Positions 46,689 to 59,397 of a stretch of DNA of 64,000 bases are shown here, piece after piece. Source of the stretch: Sclerotiophoma versabilis (lineage: Eukaryota; Ascomycota; Dothideomycetes; Pleosporales; Didymellaceae). A program made the translations under genes and the position numbers. How positions within the stretch are numbered: the stretch's first letter is position 1; each line of letters begins with the position of its first letter. The stretch is from the NCBI GenBank assembly GCA_012274445.1, contig JAAROD010000076.1:806001-870000 (forward strand), written 5' to 3'. The notes under the pieces were generated by a model. That model saw only the letters and a program-made list of their open reading frames with translations, was not told the origin of the DNA and did not search any database.

Positions 46689-47400
46689 ATGGGGTGACAG
46701 GTGTGACACGAGCGGTGACTGCTAGCAGACAAGGAGTATTGATAGTTGAAGAGGAGCCAGTCAGGTCAAGAAGTGGTATAACATGAGTATTTTGGGTTGC
46801 TGGAGCATTAGGTAGCCGGATGAGTCGGTCGATGAATAATGAGTGCCACACGCACGGTGAGAAGAATATCAAAGCAGCCAACTACTCCCCCTCACGTCAT
46901 GACCATGAACGCCGCGCTAAGATCGAAAACAATAAAACAAAGGCAATGATATGAGCATTCAGGTGGCGTGGCCATACTCCTGATATACCTGGGACTCTCA
47001 AAAAATCGGCGACGAAGAAATACTGAGAGGTATATATCATCATGCCGGCGTCTCACAGACGGAAAGGCCCACTGCCTCGGAAGGGGACCGGTGGGACCAA
47101 AGGAAGTTCCTTGCACGTGCACTTCAGCTCCATTCGAGTAACCTTGGTCACTCGAATCTGAAAGTGTCGACAGGGGCCGAACAGATGGGCTCTGCAGATT
47201 AGGACTGGTGGCGAACGCAGCCCCTCGTCCTCGTCTCAGCTTCATACGAGGCACCTCGATCAGTCGACACGGCCTCGAAATGGGTGGTGAATGAACGTAA
47301 AAAGCCGACTGTTCGATCTCGGCGGATTCGCTTTTATAATCAATGGTTCGCTTACGCTCAAGCGGAACAATGCCTCAACATTTGCTTTCGCATTGGCCCT
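46689..47400. other. Intergenic between convergent genes
   Basis: About 710 bp between the stops of the membrane-protein gene and a leftward regulator. A minus-strand open frame of 120 codons (46892-47254) has no family signature and is more likely 3' UTR or chance. Confidence 0.45.
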
Positions 47401-49766
47401 TTAGGCATTGAAATCCGTACCGAACCCCCCGGATCCGTACTGGTTCCAGTCTGTCTGCGCCTCCAGCATCCACGACACCGAGTCAAAGAATTCGTAACTA
47501 TTGGCGCTCGCCAAGCCCTGCGGTAGAGCTAGTGGCATGCTCAGGGTGTTTAGGTGAGGGTTAAAGTTCGGCATGGTATGTGCTGGGTTCTCGACGATAA
47601 CACCGGGCGGAGGTGTTGAGCTGCTGGAGGAATCTGGGTTCGTGGGGTTCGTAACGACGGTGTTGTCCAGTTGTTCGGCTGCACCGTTCACCTGAGCCTC
47701 ACGCCAGCGCCATACGCAATCGAACATGACGCTCATGCTCATGCGGCTACGGACTATAAGCCCTAGAGGGTCTTCGAGCATGCCTGTGCTTTCTCGTCGT
47801 TGCTGTGTGGTTTGCTGGGACTGTGGCTGGTTGTTGAACATGTTGGCGATGCCAGCGTTGCTGACAGATGGCGACTGTGACACGCTATGCAGACTCCGCC
47901 CCCGGGAGCTCTCCTTCCAGAGCTGCGCCAGAACCTCGGCGAAGCGATCCAAGAGGTCGTTTGGCCAGACCTTAGCTCGTCTGAGTGCTTCTACAGTCTG
48001 CAGCACGTATTGACGGCCTTTTGATGGCAATCTCCCAGCGAAATCCGAGTTGAGGAGTTTGAGAAGGGCAAAGCCGGCGGCAAGTGCCATTTGCATGATG
48101 TAGTACGGTACGTAGGGTAGTTTGCTAGCTTGTTGCAGCTTGAAGACCTGGTCCAGATAGGTTGTAGCTGCGTAGTACAGCGCAACCAAATCGTCCCGAC
48201 GTTCTAGTCGAGGCTCGGGGCTGAAGAAGGAGTAGAGATGCAGATGTAAGCATACCGCACGATGATAAAGTTCTTCGAGTTCTGCGAATGTCAGCCAGTC
48301 ATTTTGTTCAACTTCACCTTGAGCTTACCGTTGTCAACCCCGTCCAATGAGCCTCTTTCTTCCTTCAGTCGATCCGCTTCCAGTGTCATGTAAGTTGTCG
48401 CAGCTTCGGCTGCAAATCGATGTGTGTTGGCCGAATACAAGAGCTTGTTAATGCGGCTAGCAGCCATCTCCTGGCGCAGACGAACAAATAGAGTCGGTGG
48501 TATCGTACGCATGTGGTCTTCGTCGTCGACCTTGAACTCCAAGGTTGAATCGTACAGCGTGATCGAGGGCTGTCCATTACCTGTCGAGACACTAGACGTT
48601 GTCAGTAAGCCCCAAAGCATACACAAGAAGTGTGACCTACGTCTGCGCTACAATGTTGCAAACCGCCCATGTCCGTAAGCGGTCAACGATGTCTTCCTGT
48701 TGCAGCCTGACCTTTGTACGCGAAAAGTCTTGAGGATGTGCGGGCTGGTGCAAGCCAATCTGCATGGCGATTTGCATCATGACGCCGCACAGCATGTACG
48801 TGGGGTCTGTGACCGTGCGCTCTGCAGGAACGGGCCATGTGCACAGCAGACACAAGGCCTTGACCACGTGGTGGTTCGGCTGATTCCTGACCGAGTCCCA
48901 GATCAGATCTGTCAAGGGCTTTGCAAGGTCCTTCAAGAGCGTTGGTCGGCTGCTCGAGCGGCGTGCGGCAACGCTGAGGATTGCCCAGAACAGGAGCTTG
49001 TGGTCGTGGTTGTAGTACTCCTCGGGCGAGCGCAGCTGGTCGAGGAAGGGTAGGAAGGGGTGGTACAGCTGGAAGTACTCGGCGAACAGCTCGTTGACTT
49101 CGCCGTGCGACAGTCGCACCTCGCCTGCGCCCAGTGTGTAGAACATGGGCGACTGGCCACTGCGCAGGTCCAGCAGCGACGTCGCTGCGACCTGCTGGTG
49201 CTGTGTGTGCAGGAACGCGTCGTCCTCGACCTTGAGCAGAGGTGCTGCGCCGAAGTTGTTCTGGTGGTCGATGGGCGGCGGCGGCTGGCTGAGCGGTGCT
49301 TGGCCAGGCATGGCTGCGCGGCCCTCGTACATGGCCAGCCGTTCCCTCAGCGACTCCATTTCCTTTTCCATTTCGGCATTGCGGTTGCGCTTGCCGACGC
49401 GCTTGAAGTTGGGCTCGATGACGCATCGCAGGTTCTGCTTGACGCAGCGGGCGCAGCTGACGAACGGGTCGCGCTGGACATTGCACTTGAGCTGCACGCA
49501 GCCTGTCAGTGTGTGGGCGGATCAATTGGGCACTGGACACCGACCTTTTGCTGGCGACACTCGTTGCACGCGCGCTTCACTGCGATGTTGCGGCGCGCTG
49601 ACGGCGGGCGCGAGCCATCGGCATCGCCGTTCTGGAACTCGTCGTCCTCGCTGGACGCAGAGCGCTTGAAGCCGCGCTGCTGGTTGGGCGGGCTGTTCGC
49701 GAAGCCCTGCGCTGGCAGGCCGCTCCCCGGGGTTATGGGGGAGAGCTGGTCGGACATGGACATCAT
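47401..49766 (-). CDS. Zn2Cys6 transcription factor, Leu3/War1-like
   Basis: This is a Zn2Cys6 regulator. My model has four exons, 49766..49545, 49491..48641, 48591..48329 and 48281..47401 (738 aa), with three introns of 47-53 bp. The zinc cluster is split by intron 1: RACNECRQQK in exon 1, then LKCN, CARCVKQNLRC and FKRVGKRNRNAEMEKEMESL in exon 2. The latter reads into a leucine-zipper-like helix. This arrangement resembles the Leu3/War1-type subgroup. The middle homology region includes EYFQLYHPFLPFLDQL and DPTYMLCGVMMQIAMQIGLH. The C-terminal part is Gln/Asn/Ser/Pro-rich. The start is the first in-frame ATG (49766); the frame is open upstream to a GTG at 49907, so a further 5' exon is possible. 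Confidence 0.85.
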
Positions 49767-51177
49767 GGTGAGGCGTAGCTCCTGCAGGCTGTTGCGCGCT
49801 GCAGCACCGATATCGCTGCCCGAGGTCGTGCTCAATCGCCGTGAGGAGGGTTTTGGGTAGCGGGGTCGGAGGGATTTTGCGTCGAGTGACTTCTCATCCG
49901 CATGCACTCAGACCGACGCACGTCAGCTCCCCGGCAGTCACGTTCTTTGCCCGTCGGCTATTGCTACCAGGACTGCTCTCGAGAACATGCAGGCTCGAGC
50001 TCACTTGCATGATCCCACCGAACGGTCGGCTCTGAAGGGCTCGACAGTTGTGGAGTACGACGCACTTTGACTCGCCAATCAGAAATGACCAACCCGTGCT
50101 GGATCGCGTTCTACCAGCCTCTTTTGGCTACTCAACTCCGCCTGTACCCGCCGTGAGTTGCAAACTCCAGGGTGAAGCTGGGAGCCTCGTGTTGGTTGGC
50201 AGGTTTTCGGACCCATTGACTCCTCCCCGACCCTAGACTAGACGATTCACTACACCACCAAGGGGCCCTTTCACTCACTTTGTCTAGGCAACAAAACATC
50301 TACGCTTTTCCAATGTTCGTATTCCTAGCACACGTTTGCATATTGCTTCTCACAGAGGTGTAAATTACTTGCAGTAGTTGTGCGTTAAGTTGTTGCTATG
50401 GCATGTTGTAGAAATTTGGCTAAAATAGAGCTAACGTTCCTGCGTTTGCTCAGATGGTAAACCGCGTTCCCTAGGGGTTAGTCTGCTGAACACTGGATCG
50501 CACTCTCCACACGGTAGAATGTCGGCCAGATAGGCAGTAGCATGAGATAAGGTGACGGGACGGAATCGAGTCATTAAATCTCTTACATTTGCTAAAAAGT
50601 ATGTAGCTACCGTCTGATCCAGGATCGAATAGTAGGTCTATCCAAAATGGGTATATTTGTCAACATTTGCTTGAGAAAGTGAATTGGCGGGGGGGGGGGG
50701 GGGGGGTTCTGGAGGCAAAGGTTCAGAAAAGTCTCTCTGGACTACCAAGGCCCCTTCGTTGCGCTGCTGCATTGGAGAACAAAGGCACAGTGGAGACAGA
50801 CAAGCAAGACTGGAGTTACAGTCACATTAGCAAGGGACAAGTCGTGCGAAAGCAGAACCAACAGCACCATGCGACAGACTTCCATGGATCTTGTGCTCGG
50901 TTGAACCATCAAGCAGAGGTTCTCAGCCTTTCAGTTGCAGTCCTCTCCACGCCCTTCTCCGTCACACGTCATGCACCTCATAAATGTGTTGCGCAGCTTG
51001 TGGATGTATTCGTGATCCTACTCAGCTACTGTCCTGGCGGACCTCGGAGAGTGACGCAGAAATCGCCGTGATATCGTGAAAGTCAACCGAACCAGGAGAC
51101 TGCCCATAATGCACATGAACACCGATAGCCCCAGTTTTGACATGCTTGAACCCCAGTTACCCTCGAATCATCACCAC
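49767..51177. other. Long intergenic region with a poly-G tract
   Basis: About 1.4 kb between the regulator start and the eL34 stop. It contains an uninterrupted run of 18 G, listed separately. No gene is convincing; the 134-codon plus-strand frame at 50667-51071 runs through the poly-G and lacks protein character. Confidence 0.45.
50689..50706. repeat. G18 homopolymer
   Basis: Eighteen consecutive G on the plus strand. It could form a G-quadruplex and is also a likely site of sequencing length error. Confidence 0.9.
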
Positions 51178-51654
51178 TTAACGCTTCTTCTGCTGGGACT
51201 CCTTGAGGACCTTCTTGACGACCTTCTGCTCCTCAATAAGGAAAGCACGGACGATGCGGTCCTGAACGCAGTTGGCGCATCGCGAACCACCGTAGGCGCG
51301 CTGGACGGTCTTCTTGGGGCGGGAGACGGTGGCGTACTCGCGGGGGCGGAGGGCAGGGACACCGGCAAGCTTGGTACCGCAGTCCTAGATGCTGTCAGAA
51401 TCCATGTGCGGAATGCAATCGCACTGCACTTACACCGCACTTGGGAGCAGTGCCCTTCTTCTTGATGTGAAGGTAACGGAGCTCACCACCGGGAGTCTTG
51501 ATCACGCGGACCTTCTGGCTCCTGGTGTTGTAGGGGGCACGACGCCTCTGCCCAGTGTTAGCCATTGTCCAACATACATCCAAGCAATTCCCTCTCTGAT
51601 ATTTTCGCTGGGTGGTTCGGTGCGACGTACGTAGGTGAGTCTGGTGGAAGGCAT
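51178..51654 (-). CDS. RPL34: 60S ribosomal protein eL34
   Basis: Ribosomal protein eL34 of the large cytosolic subunit. Exons are 51654..51631, 51547..51434 and 51384..51178 (114 aa). The first exon has only eight codons (MPSTRLTY). An 83 bp intron with a GTACGT donor joins it to RRRAPYNTRSQKVRVIKTPG, the family start. A 49 bp intron then splits PKCG/DCGTKLAG. The zinc-binding cysteines are in PKCG, DCG and SRCANC. The C-terminus QQKKR is basic. An in-frame ATG inside the first intron would give an N-terminus unlike eL34, so the three-exon model is preferred. The gene is divergent from PRP8. Confidence 0.95.
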
Positions 51655-52229
51655 TGTGATTGATTTCCCGGGGAATCAGTGGGTGATTGTCTGTTATAGA
51701 ACGTGAGCGAAAATTCGTTTCGTGATCGAGCGCGATTTCGGATGAAATGATTGAGCGTGGAGGCAGTCGATGCTGTCGTCGGTCTGCGGGAGTTGGGCAG
51801 GGCTTCGCTGGGGCAGGCTTACCGCTGGGCGTTAGTAGTCGTGATGTCGTGAAATCTCGTCGAGATGTTCCCTCCAGTGCGCTGCGCTGCCGCTAGCGCC
51901 TTCCTTAGCGAAGCGTCCGAGCTTTCTTCTGGACGGCGCATCTGGTCACGTGAAACATCAGCCTGCTAGCGCGTCGAAAAGATATCATCAAAGCTGCGAC
52001 GCCACTAGAGAAGCAACTCCATCGCCAATCGCTGCAACGCGTGGAGCGTCAATTTCAGCTCGACGCGCAACCGTATCCCATCCTTTTCGGGGCGTTCAGC
52101 AACCGATCTGGAATTTGCGCGGACGCGACTTTTCTACATCGACCGCGGCGCGCTGTCGTCCGCAAAGCTTGGGGACTCGACCTCTGAGCTACATCACGAC
52201 ACAACACGACAACGAAACGCCCACCCAGC
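51655..52229. promoter_or_regulatory. Divergent region RPL34 / PRP8
   Basis: These 575 bp lie between the start codons of two highly expressed housekeeping-type genes. No distinct motif is called. Confidence 0.5.
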
Positions 52230-55200
52230 ATGGCGTTCCCACCTCCCCCTCCGCCACCGCCTCCTCCAGGCCCTCCTGGCGCTGGGTATGGAGCTCCGCC
52301 TCCACCCCCACCCCCTCCTGGGCCCCCTGGCGCGCCCGGCACTTCAGGCCCTCCTGGTATGCGACAGATGGTTGACCCTCAGGTGGCCAAGTTCGCACAA
52401 AAGAAGAAGGACTGGCTGCGACAACAGCGACAAAGGTTCGGCGAGAAGCGCAAGGCTGGGTTCGTTGAGACACAGAAGGCAGATCTGCCCCCGGAGCATC
52501 TGCGCAAAGTGTTCAGGGATATCGGAGATGTTTCACAGAAAAAATTCACCACAGACAAGCGGAGTTATCTGGGTGCCCTGAAGTTCATGCCTCACGCGGT
52601 ACTGAAACTTCTGGAAAACATGCCCATGCCCTGGGAGAGCAGGCGAGATGTAAAGGTCCTTTACCACACCAACGGATGCTTAACACTTGTCAACGAGGTC
52701 CCACGAGTCATTGAGCCAGTCTTTCACGCGCAATGGGCAGCCATGTGGGTTGCGATGAGGAAGGAGAAGAGCGACCGCCGTCATTTCAAGCGCATGCGAT
52801 TCCCGCCTTTCGATGACGAGGAGCCTCCGCTCTCCTATTCCGAGAACATCGAGGATGTCGAGCCTTTGGAACCTATTCAGCTGGAGCTCGATGAGGAGGA
52901 AGACGATCCAGTTATTGAGTGGTTCTACGAGCACCGACCCCTCCTTGATACCCCACACGTGAATGGACCGAGCTATGAAACATGGAACCTCGACCTTCCA
53001 CAGATGGCCACTCTATATCGTCTAAGTCGACAATTACTTAGCGATATTGTTGACAAGAATTACTTCCACATGTTCGACATGAACAGCTTCTTGACAGCCA
53101 AGGCGCTGAACGTCGCGATACCTGGAGGTCCTCGTTTCGAGCCGCTGTACAAGGATATTGATCCGAACGACGAGGATTTTGGCGAATTCAATGCCATTGA
53201 CCGCATCATTTTCCGTGCGCCTATCCGAACAGAGTACCGCGTCTCGTACCCTTTCCTTTATAATTCCCTCCCTCGAAGTGTCAAGCTGGCTTGGTACTCG
53301 TACCCCCAGGTCGTTTACGTCCACGCAGAAGATCCAAGCCTGCCCGCCTTCTATTTCGATCCTATCATTAATCCCATTTCTTCAAGAGCGGTCGCTCCCA
53401 AGAACATCACCGTGAGTCACGAGGACTTAGTATTTGGCGATAGCGATGAGGATGACGAGGATGACTTCCAAATGCCAGAGGACATGGAACCGTTTATGGC
53501 AGAGGAGGAATTATCCACGCCTGAGACGGCCTCGGCCATCGCTCTCTGGTGGGCACCACACCCCTTCGACAAGCGATCGGGACGCATGGTTCGCGCACAA
53601 GATGTACCCTTGGTAAAACAGTGGTATCTTGAGCATGTTCCTGCTGGTCAGCCGGTCAAGGTCCGAGTGTCATATCAAAAGCTCCTGAAGACCTATGTTC
53701 TAAACGAGCTGCATAAGAAAGACCCACAGGCGCAAAGCAAGCAGAACCTCATGCGCACGCTGAAAGGAACCAAGTTTTTCCAGCAGACCAAGATTGACTG
53801 GGTCGAAGCAGGTCTGCAGGTCTGCCGACAGGGTTACAATATGCTGAACCTGCTTATTCATCGCAAGAACTTGACCTATCTACATCTTGATTACAACTTC
53901 AACTTGAAGCCTGTCAAGACACTCACCACTAAGGAGCGCAAGAAGTCACGTTTCGGAAACGCGTTCCACCTGATGCGTGAAATCTTGCGCTTGACTAAGC
54001 TCATTGTTGATGCACAAGTCCAGTACCGCTTGGGCAACATCGACGCCTTCCAGCTTGCGGATGGTATCTTGTACGCCTTCAACCATGTTGGTCAACTGAC
54101 TGGTATGTATCGATACAAATACAAGCTCATGCACCAGATCCGCTCCTGCAAGGACCTGAAGCATCTTATCTACTACCGATTCAATTCTGGCCCCGTCGGC
54201 AAGGGTCCTGGATGTGGTTTCTGGGCTCCAGCCTGGAGAGTCTGGCTGTTCTTCATGCGCGGTATCATCCCTCTCCTGGAGCGCTGGCTTGGCAACTTAC
54301 TCTCGCGTCAGTTCGAGGGCCGACACAGTAAGGGTGTTGCAAAGACAGTCACGAAGCAGCGTGTAGAGTCTCACTTCGATCTCGAGCTTCGTGCCGCCGT
54401 CATGAGTGACTTGATGGACATGATGCCCGAGGGTATCAAGCAGAACAAGGTCAACACAGTCCTGCAGCATCTCTCAGAAGCATGGCGGTGCTGGAAGAGT
54501 AACATCCCATGGAAGGTGCCTGGACTGCCTGCACCGATCGAGAACATCATCCTGCGATACGTCAAGAGCAAGGCCGATTGGTGGATTTCAGTTGCGCACT
54601 ACAATCGAGAGCGTATCCGACGAGGTGCAACTGTTGATAAGACAGTTGCGAAGAAGAACCTGGGTCGTTTGACGCGTCTGTGGCTGAAGGCCGAACAGGA
54701 GCGCCAGCACAACTACATGAAAGATGGTCCATATGTATCCTCTGAAGAGGCCGTTGCCATCTACACAACAATGGTGCACTGGCTGGAGGCTAGGAAGTTC
54801 CAACCGATCCCCTTCCCTAGTGTCTCGTACAAACACGACACCAAGATCCTGATCCTGGCCCTAGAGCGTCTGCGAGAGGCTTACTCGGTGAAAGGTCGAT
54901 TGAACCAGAGCCAACGTGAGGAGCTTGCCCTGATTGAGCAGGCATACGATTCTCCAGGAACGACTCTGGCCCGTATTAAGCGCTTCTTGTTAACTCAGCG
55001 TGCTTTCAAGGAAGTTGGCATCGACATGAACGACAACTACAGCACCATCAACCCCGTCTACGATATCGAGCCTATGGAGAAAATTACGGATGCCTACCTC
55101 GACCAGTACCTGTGGTACCAAGCCGATCAGCGCCACTTGTTCCCTGCTTGGATTAAGCCTTCCGATTCTGAGGTGCCTCCTCTCCTGACCTACAAGTGGG

Positions 55201-58200
55201 CTCAGGGCATCAACAACCTTGATCAGGTCTGGGAACATGAAGACGGACAATGCAACGTCCTGATGGAGACGCAACTTTCCAAGGTCTACGAGAAGATTGA
55301 CTTGACGATGCTGAATAGGCTATTGCGCCTCATCATGGATCACAATTTGGCTGATTACATCACCGCCAAGAACAACGTTCAGCTCAACTACAAGGACATG
55401 AACCACGTCAACGCGTACGGTATGATTCGTGGTCTACAGTTCTCCGGTTTCGTGTTCCAGTTCTATGGACTTGTCCTTGATATCCTCCTTCTCGGCCTGC
55501 AGCGCGCGAATGAAATTGCTGGTGCTCCGGAAAGCCCCAATGACTTCTTGCAATTTAAGGACAAGGAGACTGAAGTCCGCCACCCAATTCGACTGTACAC
55601 GAGGTACATCGACCGCATCTGGGTGTTTTTCAGGTTTACCGCCGAGGAATCCCGCGACCTCATCCAGCGATTCTTGACAGAGAACCCGGATCCCAACTTT
55701 GAAAATGTGATTGGCTACAAGAACAAGAAGTGCTGGCCCCGCGATTCAAGAATGCGTCTGATGCGCCACGACGTCAACCTTGGTCGAGCCGTCTTCTGGG
55801 ACCTGAAGAACCGACTGCCAAGATCAGTCACGACCATTGAGTGGGATGACACCTTCGCCAGCGTCTACAGTCGCGACAACCCTAACCTGCTCTTCTCGAT
55901 GAACGGATTTGAGGTGCGCATTCTGCCCAAGATTCGCAACCAGAGTGGTGAATTCCCAGAAAAGGACAGTGTGTGGTCGTTGATCGACAATGCAACTAAG
56001 GAGCGGACCGCGGTTGCCTTCTTGCAGGTAACAGAGGAGGACATTGCGAAGTTTAACAACCGCATTCGACAGATCCTGATGTCTTCTGGTTCGACTACCT
56101 TCACGAAGATCGCCAATAAGTGGAACACCACCCTGATTGCGCTGTTCACATACTACCGTGAGGCTGCAGTCTCAACCGTCAGTCTCTTGGACACAATTGT
56201 TAAGTGTGAGACAAAGATTCAAACTCGTGTCAAGATCGGTCTCAACTCAAAGATGCCATCGCGTTTCCCTCCTGCTGTGTTTTACACACCTAAGGAACTT
56301 GGTGGACTCGGTATGATCTCCGGATCTCACATCTTAATCCCTACAAGCGACAAGCGATGGTCCAAGCAGACTGATACCGGTGTCACACATTACCGTGCTG
56401 GTATGTCACATGACGAGGAGACGCTCATCCCCAATATTTTCCGCTACATCATTCCATGGGAGTCAGAGTTCCGCGACTCTCAGCGTGTTTGGATGGAGTA
56501 CTCTCAGAAGCGTCAAGAAGCCCAGCAACAGAACCGACGCTTGACACTTGAGGACTTGGAAGACAGTTGGGACCGTGGTCTGCCTCGCATCAACACCCTC
56601 TTCCAGAAGGACCGCAGCACACTCAGCTTTGATAAGGGTTTCCGTGCCAGGACTGAGTTCAAGATCTATCAGCATATGAAGAGCAACCCCTTCTGGTGGA
56701 CAAGCCAGCGCCACGATGGTAAGCTGTGGAACTTGAACGCCTACAGGACGGATGTGATCCAGGCCTTGGGTGGTGTCGAGACTATTCTAGAGCATACTCT
56801 CTTCAAGGCAACAGCCTTCCCCTCATGGGAGGGTCTCTTCTGGGAGAAAGCATCAGGTAAGCAATGATTGAGATCCGGTACGCTATAGAGCATGCTAACA
56901 CATTGCAGGTTTCGAAGAGTCGATGAAGTTCAAGAAACTTACCAATGCCCAACGTTCCGGTCTCAACCAAATCCCCAACCGTCGTTTTACACTCTGGTGG
57001 TCACCGACGATCAACCGAGCCAACGTCTACGTTGGTTTCCAGGTCCAACTCGATTTGACGGGTATTTTCTTGCACGGCAAGATCCCTACACTCAAGATCT
57101 CGCTGATTCAGATCTTCCGAGCCCATTTGTGGCAGAAGATCCACGAGTCTGTTGTCATGGATCTGTGCCAGGTCTTCGATCAGGAGCTGGAGGCTCTGGG
57201 CATTGAGACTGTCCAGAAGGAGACAATCCATCCTCGAAAGTCGTACAAGATGAACAGCTCTTGCGCCGATATATTGCTATTCGCCAGCCACAAATGGAGC
57301 GTCTCGCCACCTTCTATGTTGTACGACACGAAGGACACGATGAGCGCCACGACCACAAACAAGTTCTGGATTGATGTCCAATTGCGTTACGGCGACTACG
57401 ACTCTCACGACATTGAGCGATACGTCCGTGCCAAGTACCTCGACTACACACAGGATAGTATGAGTATCTACCCCTCGGCTACCGGTCTCATGATCGGTAT
57501 CGATCTGGCGTACAACCTGTACTCAGCTTATGGACAGTATTTCCCTGGTCTTAAGCAGTTGATCCAGCAGGCTATGGCCAAGGTCATGAAGGCCAACCCT
57601 GCACTCTATGTTCTGCGTGAGCGTATCAGGAAGGGTCTTCAGCTGTACGCCTCCGAGAGCAGTCAGGAGTTCTTGAACTCGCAGAACTACTCTGAGCTGT
57701 TCAGCAACCAGATCCAACTGTTTATTGATGACACTAACGTCTACCGTGTTACCATCCACAAGACATTCGAGGGTAACTTGACAACAAAGCCTATCAACGG
57801 TGCTATCTTCATCTTCAACCCTCGAACAGGTCAACTGTTCCTGAAGATTATCCACACGAGTGTCTGGGCTGGACAGAAGCGTCTAGGTCAGTTGGCGAAG
57901 TGGAAAACCGCTGAAGAAGTTGCAGCTCTTATTCGGTCTCTACCTGTCGAGGAACAACCGAAGCAGCTGATCGTTACCCGTAAGGGTCTGTTGGATCCTC
58001 TCGAGGTGCATCTACTTGATTTCCCCAATATCTCGATCCGTGCTTCGGAGCTTCAGTTGCCATTCCAGGCCGCCATGAAGGTTGAGAAGCTTGGTGACAT
58101 GATTCTCCGTGCCACCGGACCTCAGATGGTGCTCTTCAACCTGTACGACGAGTGGCTAAAGACGATCTCGTCTTACACAGCCTTCTCGCGTCTCATCCTG

Positions 58201-59397
58201 ATCTTGCGTGCTCTTCACGTCAACATGGACAAGACAAAGCTGTTGTTGCGTCCTGACAAGACTGTCATCACCCAGGAGCACCACATCTGGCCTTCCCTGT
58301 CAGATGAAGACTGGATCAAGGTTGAAGTACAGCTTCGTGATCTCATCCTGAACGACTATGGCAAGAAGAACAACGTCAACACATCTTCGCTCACCAGCAG
58401 TGAAGTGCGTGACATCATCTTGGGTATGGAAATTTCAGCACCCTCGATGCAGCGTCAGCAGGCTGCCGAGATCGACAAGCAGCAGGAGGAGCAGCAGCAA
58501 CTTACTGCTGTTACCACCAAGACCCAGAACGTGCACGGAGAGGAAATCGTCGTCACCACCACCTCTCAGTATGAGCAGGCTTCGTTCGCCTCGAAGACGG
58601 AATGGCGCACAAGGGCAGTGGCAACATCGAACTTGCGCACTCGTGCCAACAACATTTACATCAACTCGGAGGATGTCAAGGAAGAGGGCCACTTCACCTA
58701 CGTCATGCCGAAGAACGTCCTTAAGCGCTTCATCACCATCGCAGACCTCCGTGTGCAGGTTGCCGGGTACTTGTACGGCAAGTCGCCACCGGACAACGAT
58801 CAAGTCAAGGAAATCAGCACCATCGTCATGATCCCACAGGTCGGCAACACCCGCGATGTCCAGCTTCCCAAGCAGCTCCCTCAGCACGAGTACCTTGACG
58901 GCCTCGAGCCTCTTGGTATTATTCACACCGTCAGCGGTAACGAGCCTCCGTACATGCAAGCCAGTGACGTAACTCAGCATGCACGTTTGATGAACCAGCA
59001 CGCCAGTTGGGACAAGAAAACCGTTTCTATGACAGTCTCCTTTACGCCTGGCTCGGTCTCGCTCGCTGCCTGGGCCCTCACGCCCCAGGGCTACAAGTGG
59101 GGTGCCGACAACAAGGACACCATGTCTGACAACCCAGCTGGCTTCAGCACGTCGTTCGGTGAGAAGTGCCAGCTTTTGCTGTCCGACAAGATCCGTGGCT
59201 ACTTCCTTGTGCCTGACAACGGCATCTGGAACTACAGCTTCATGGGTAGCGCGTTCGGTACAATCGAGAAGAGGCCGGTGCATGTTCGACTTGACACACC
59301 GGTTAGGTTTTATGACAGCATTCACCGACCAATTCACTTCCATAACTTCGCTGAATTAGAGGATGTATGGGTCGATCGCGAGAATCAGTTTGAGTAG
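52230..59397 (+). CDS. PRP8: Spliceosome core protein Prp8 (U5 snRNP)
   Basis: Prp8 is the central scaffold of the spliceosome active site and contacts the 5' and 3' splice sites, branch site and U5/U6 snRNAs. Exons are 52230..56856 and 56909..59397 (2371 aa, close to the usual length). The single 52 bp intron (GTAAGC donor, TGCTAACA branch, TTGCAG acceptor) interrupts WEKASG/FEESMKFKKL. A proline-rich N-terminus of about 45 residues precedes the PRO8NT region. The PROCN, reverse-transcriptase-like, linker, endonuclease-like and RNase H-like domains then follow in family order. The C-terminal MPN/Jab1 domain contains YVMPKNVLKRFITIADL and ends PIHFHNFAELEDV. The HxH metal-binding motif of active MPN proteins is not visible, as expected. 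No intein is present. Confidence 0.98.

Noticed and set aside
46892..47254. 120-codon minus-strand open frame
   Set aside because: No family signal or splice context; probably 3' flanking sequence of the leftward regulator or chance.
58435..59343. 302-codon minus-strand frame opposite the PRP8 C-terminus
   Set aside because: Antisense shadow of the conserved Prp8 MPN region.
52230..59397. Intein in PRP8
   Set aside because: PRP8 is a known intein site in fungi, but the protein has ordinary length and the conserved blocks run without a splicing-domain insertion.
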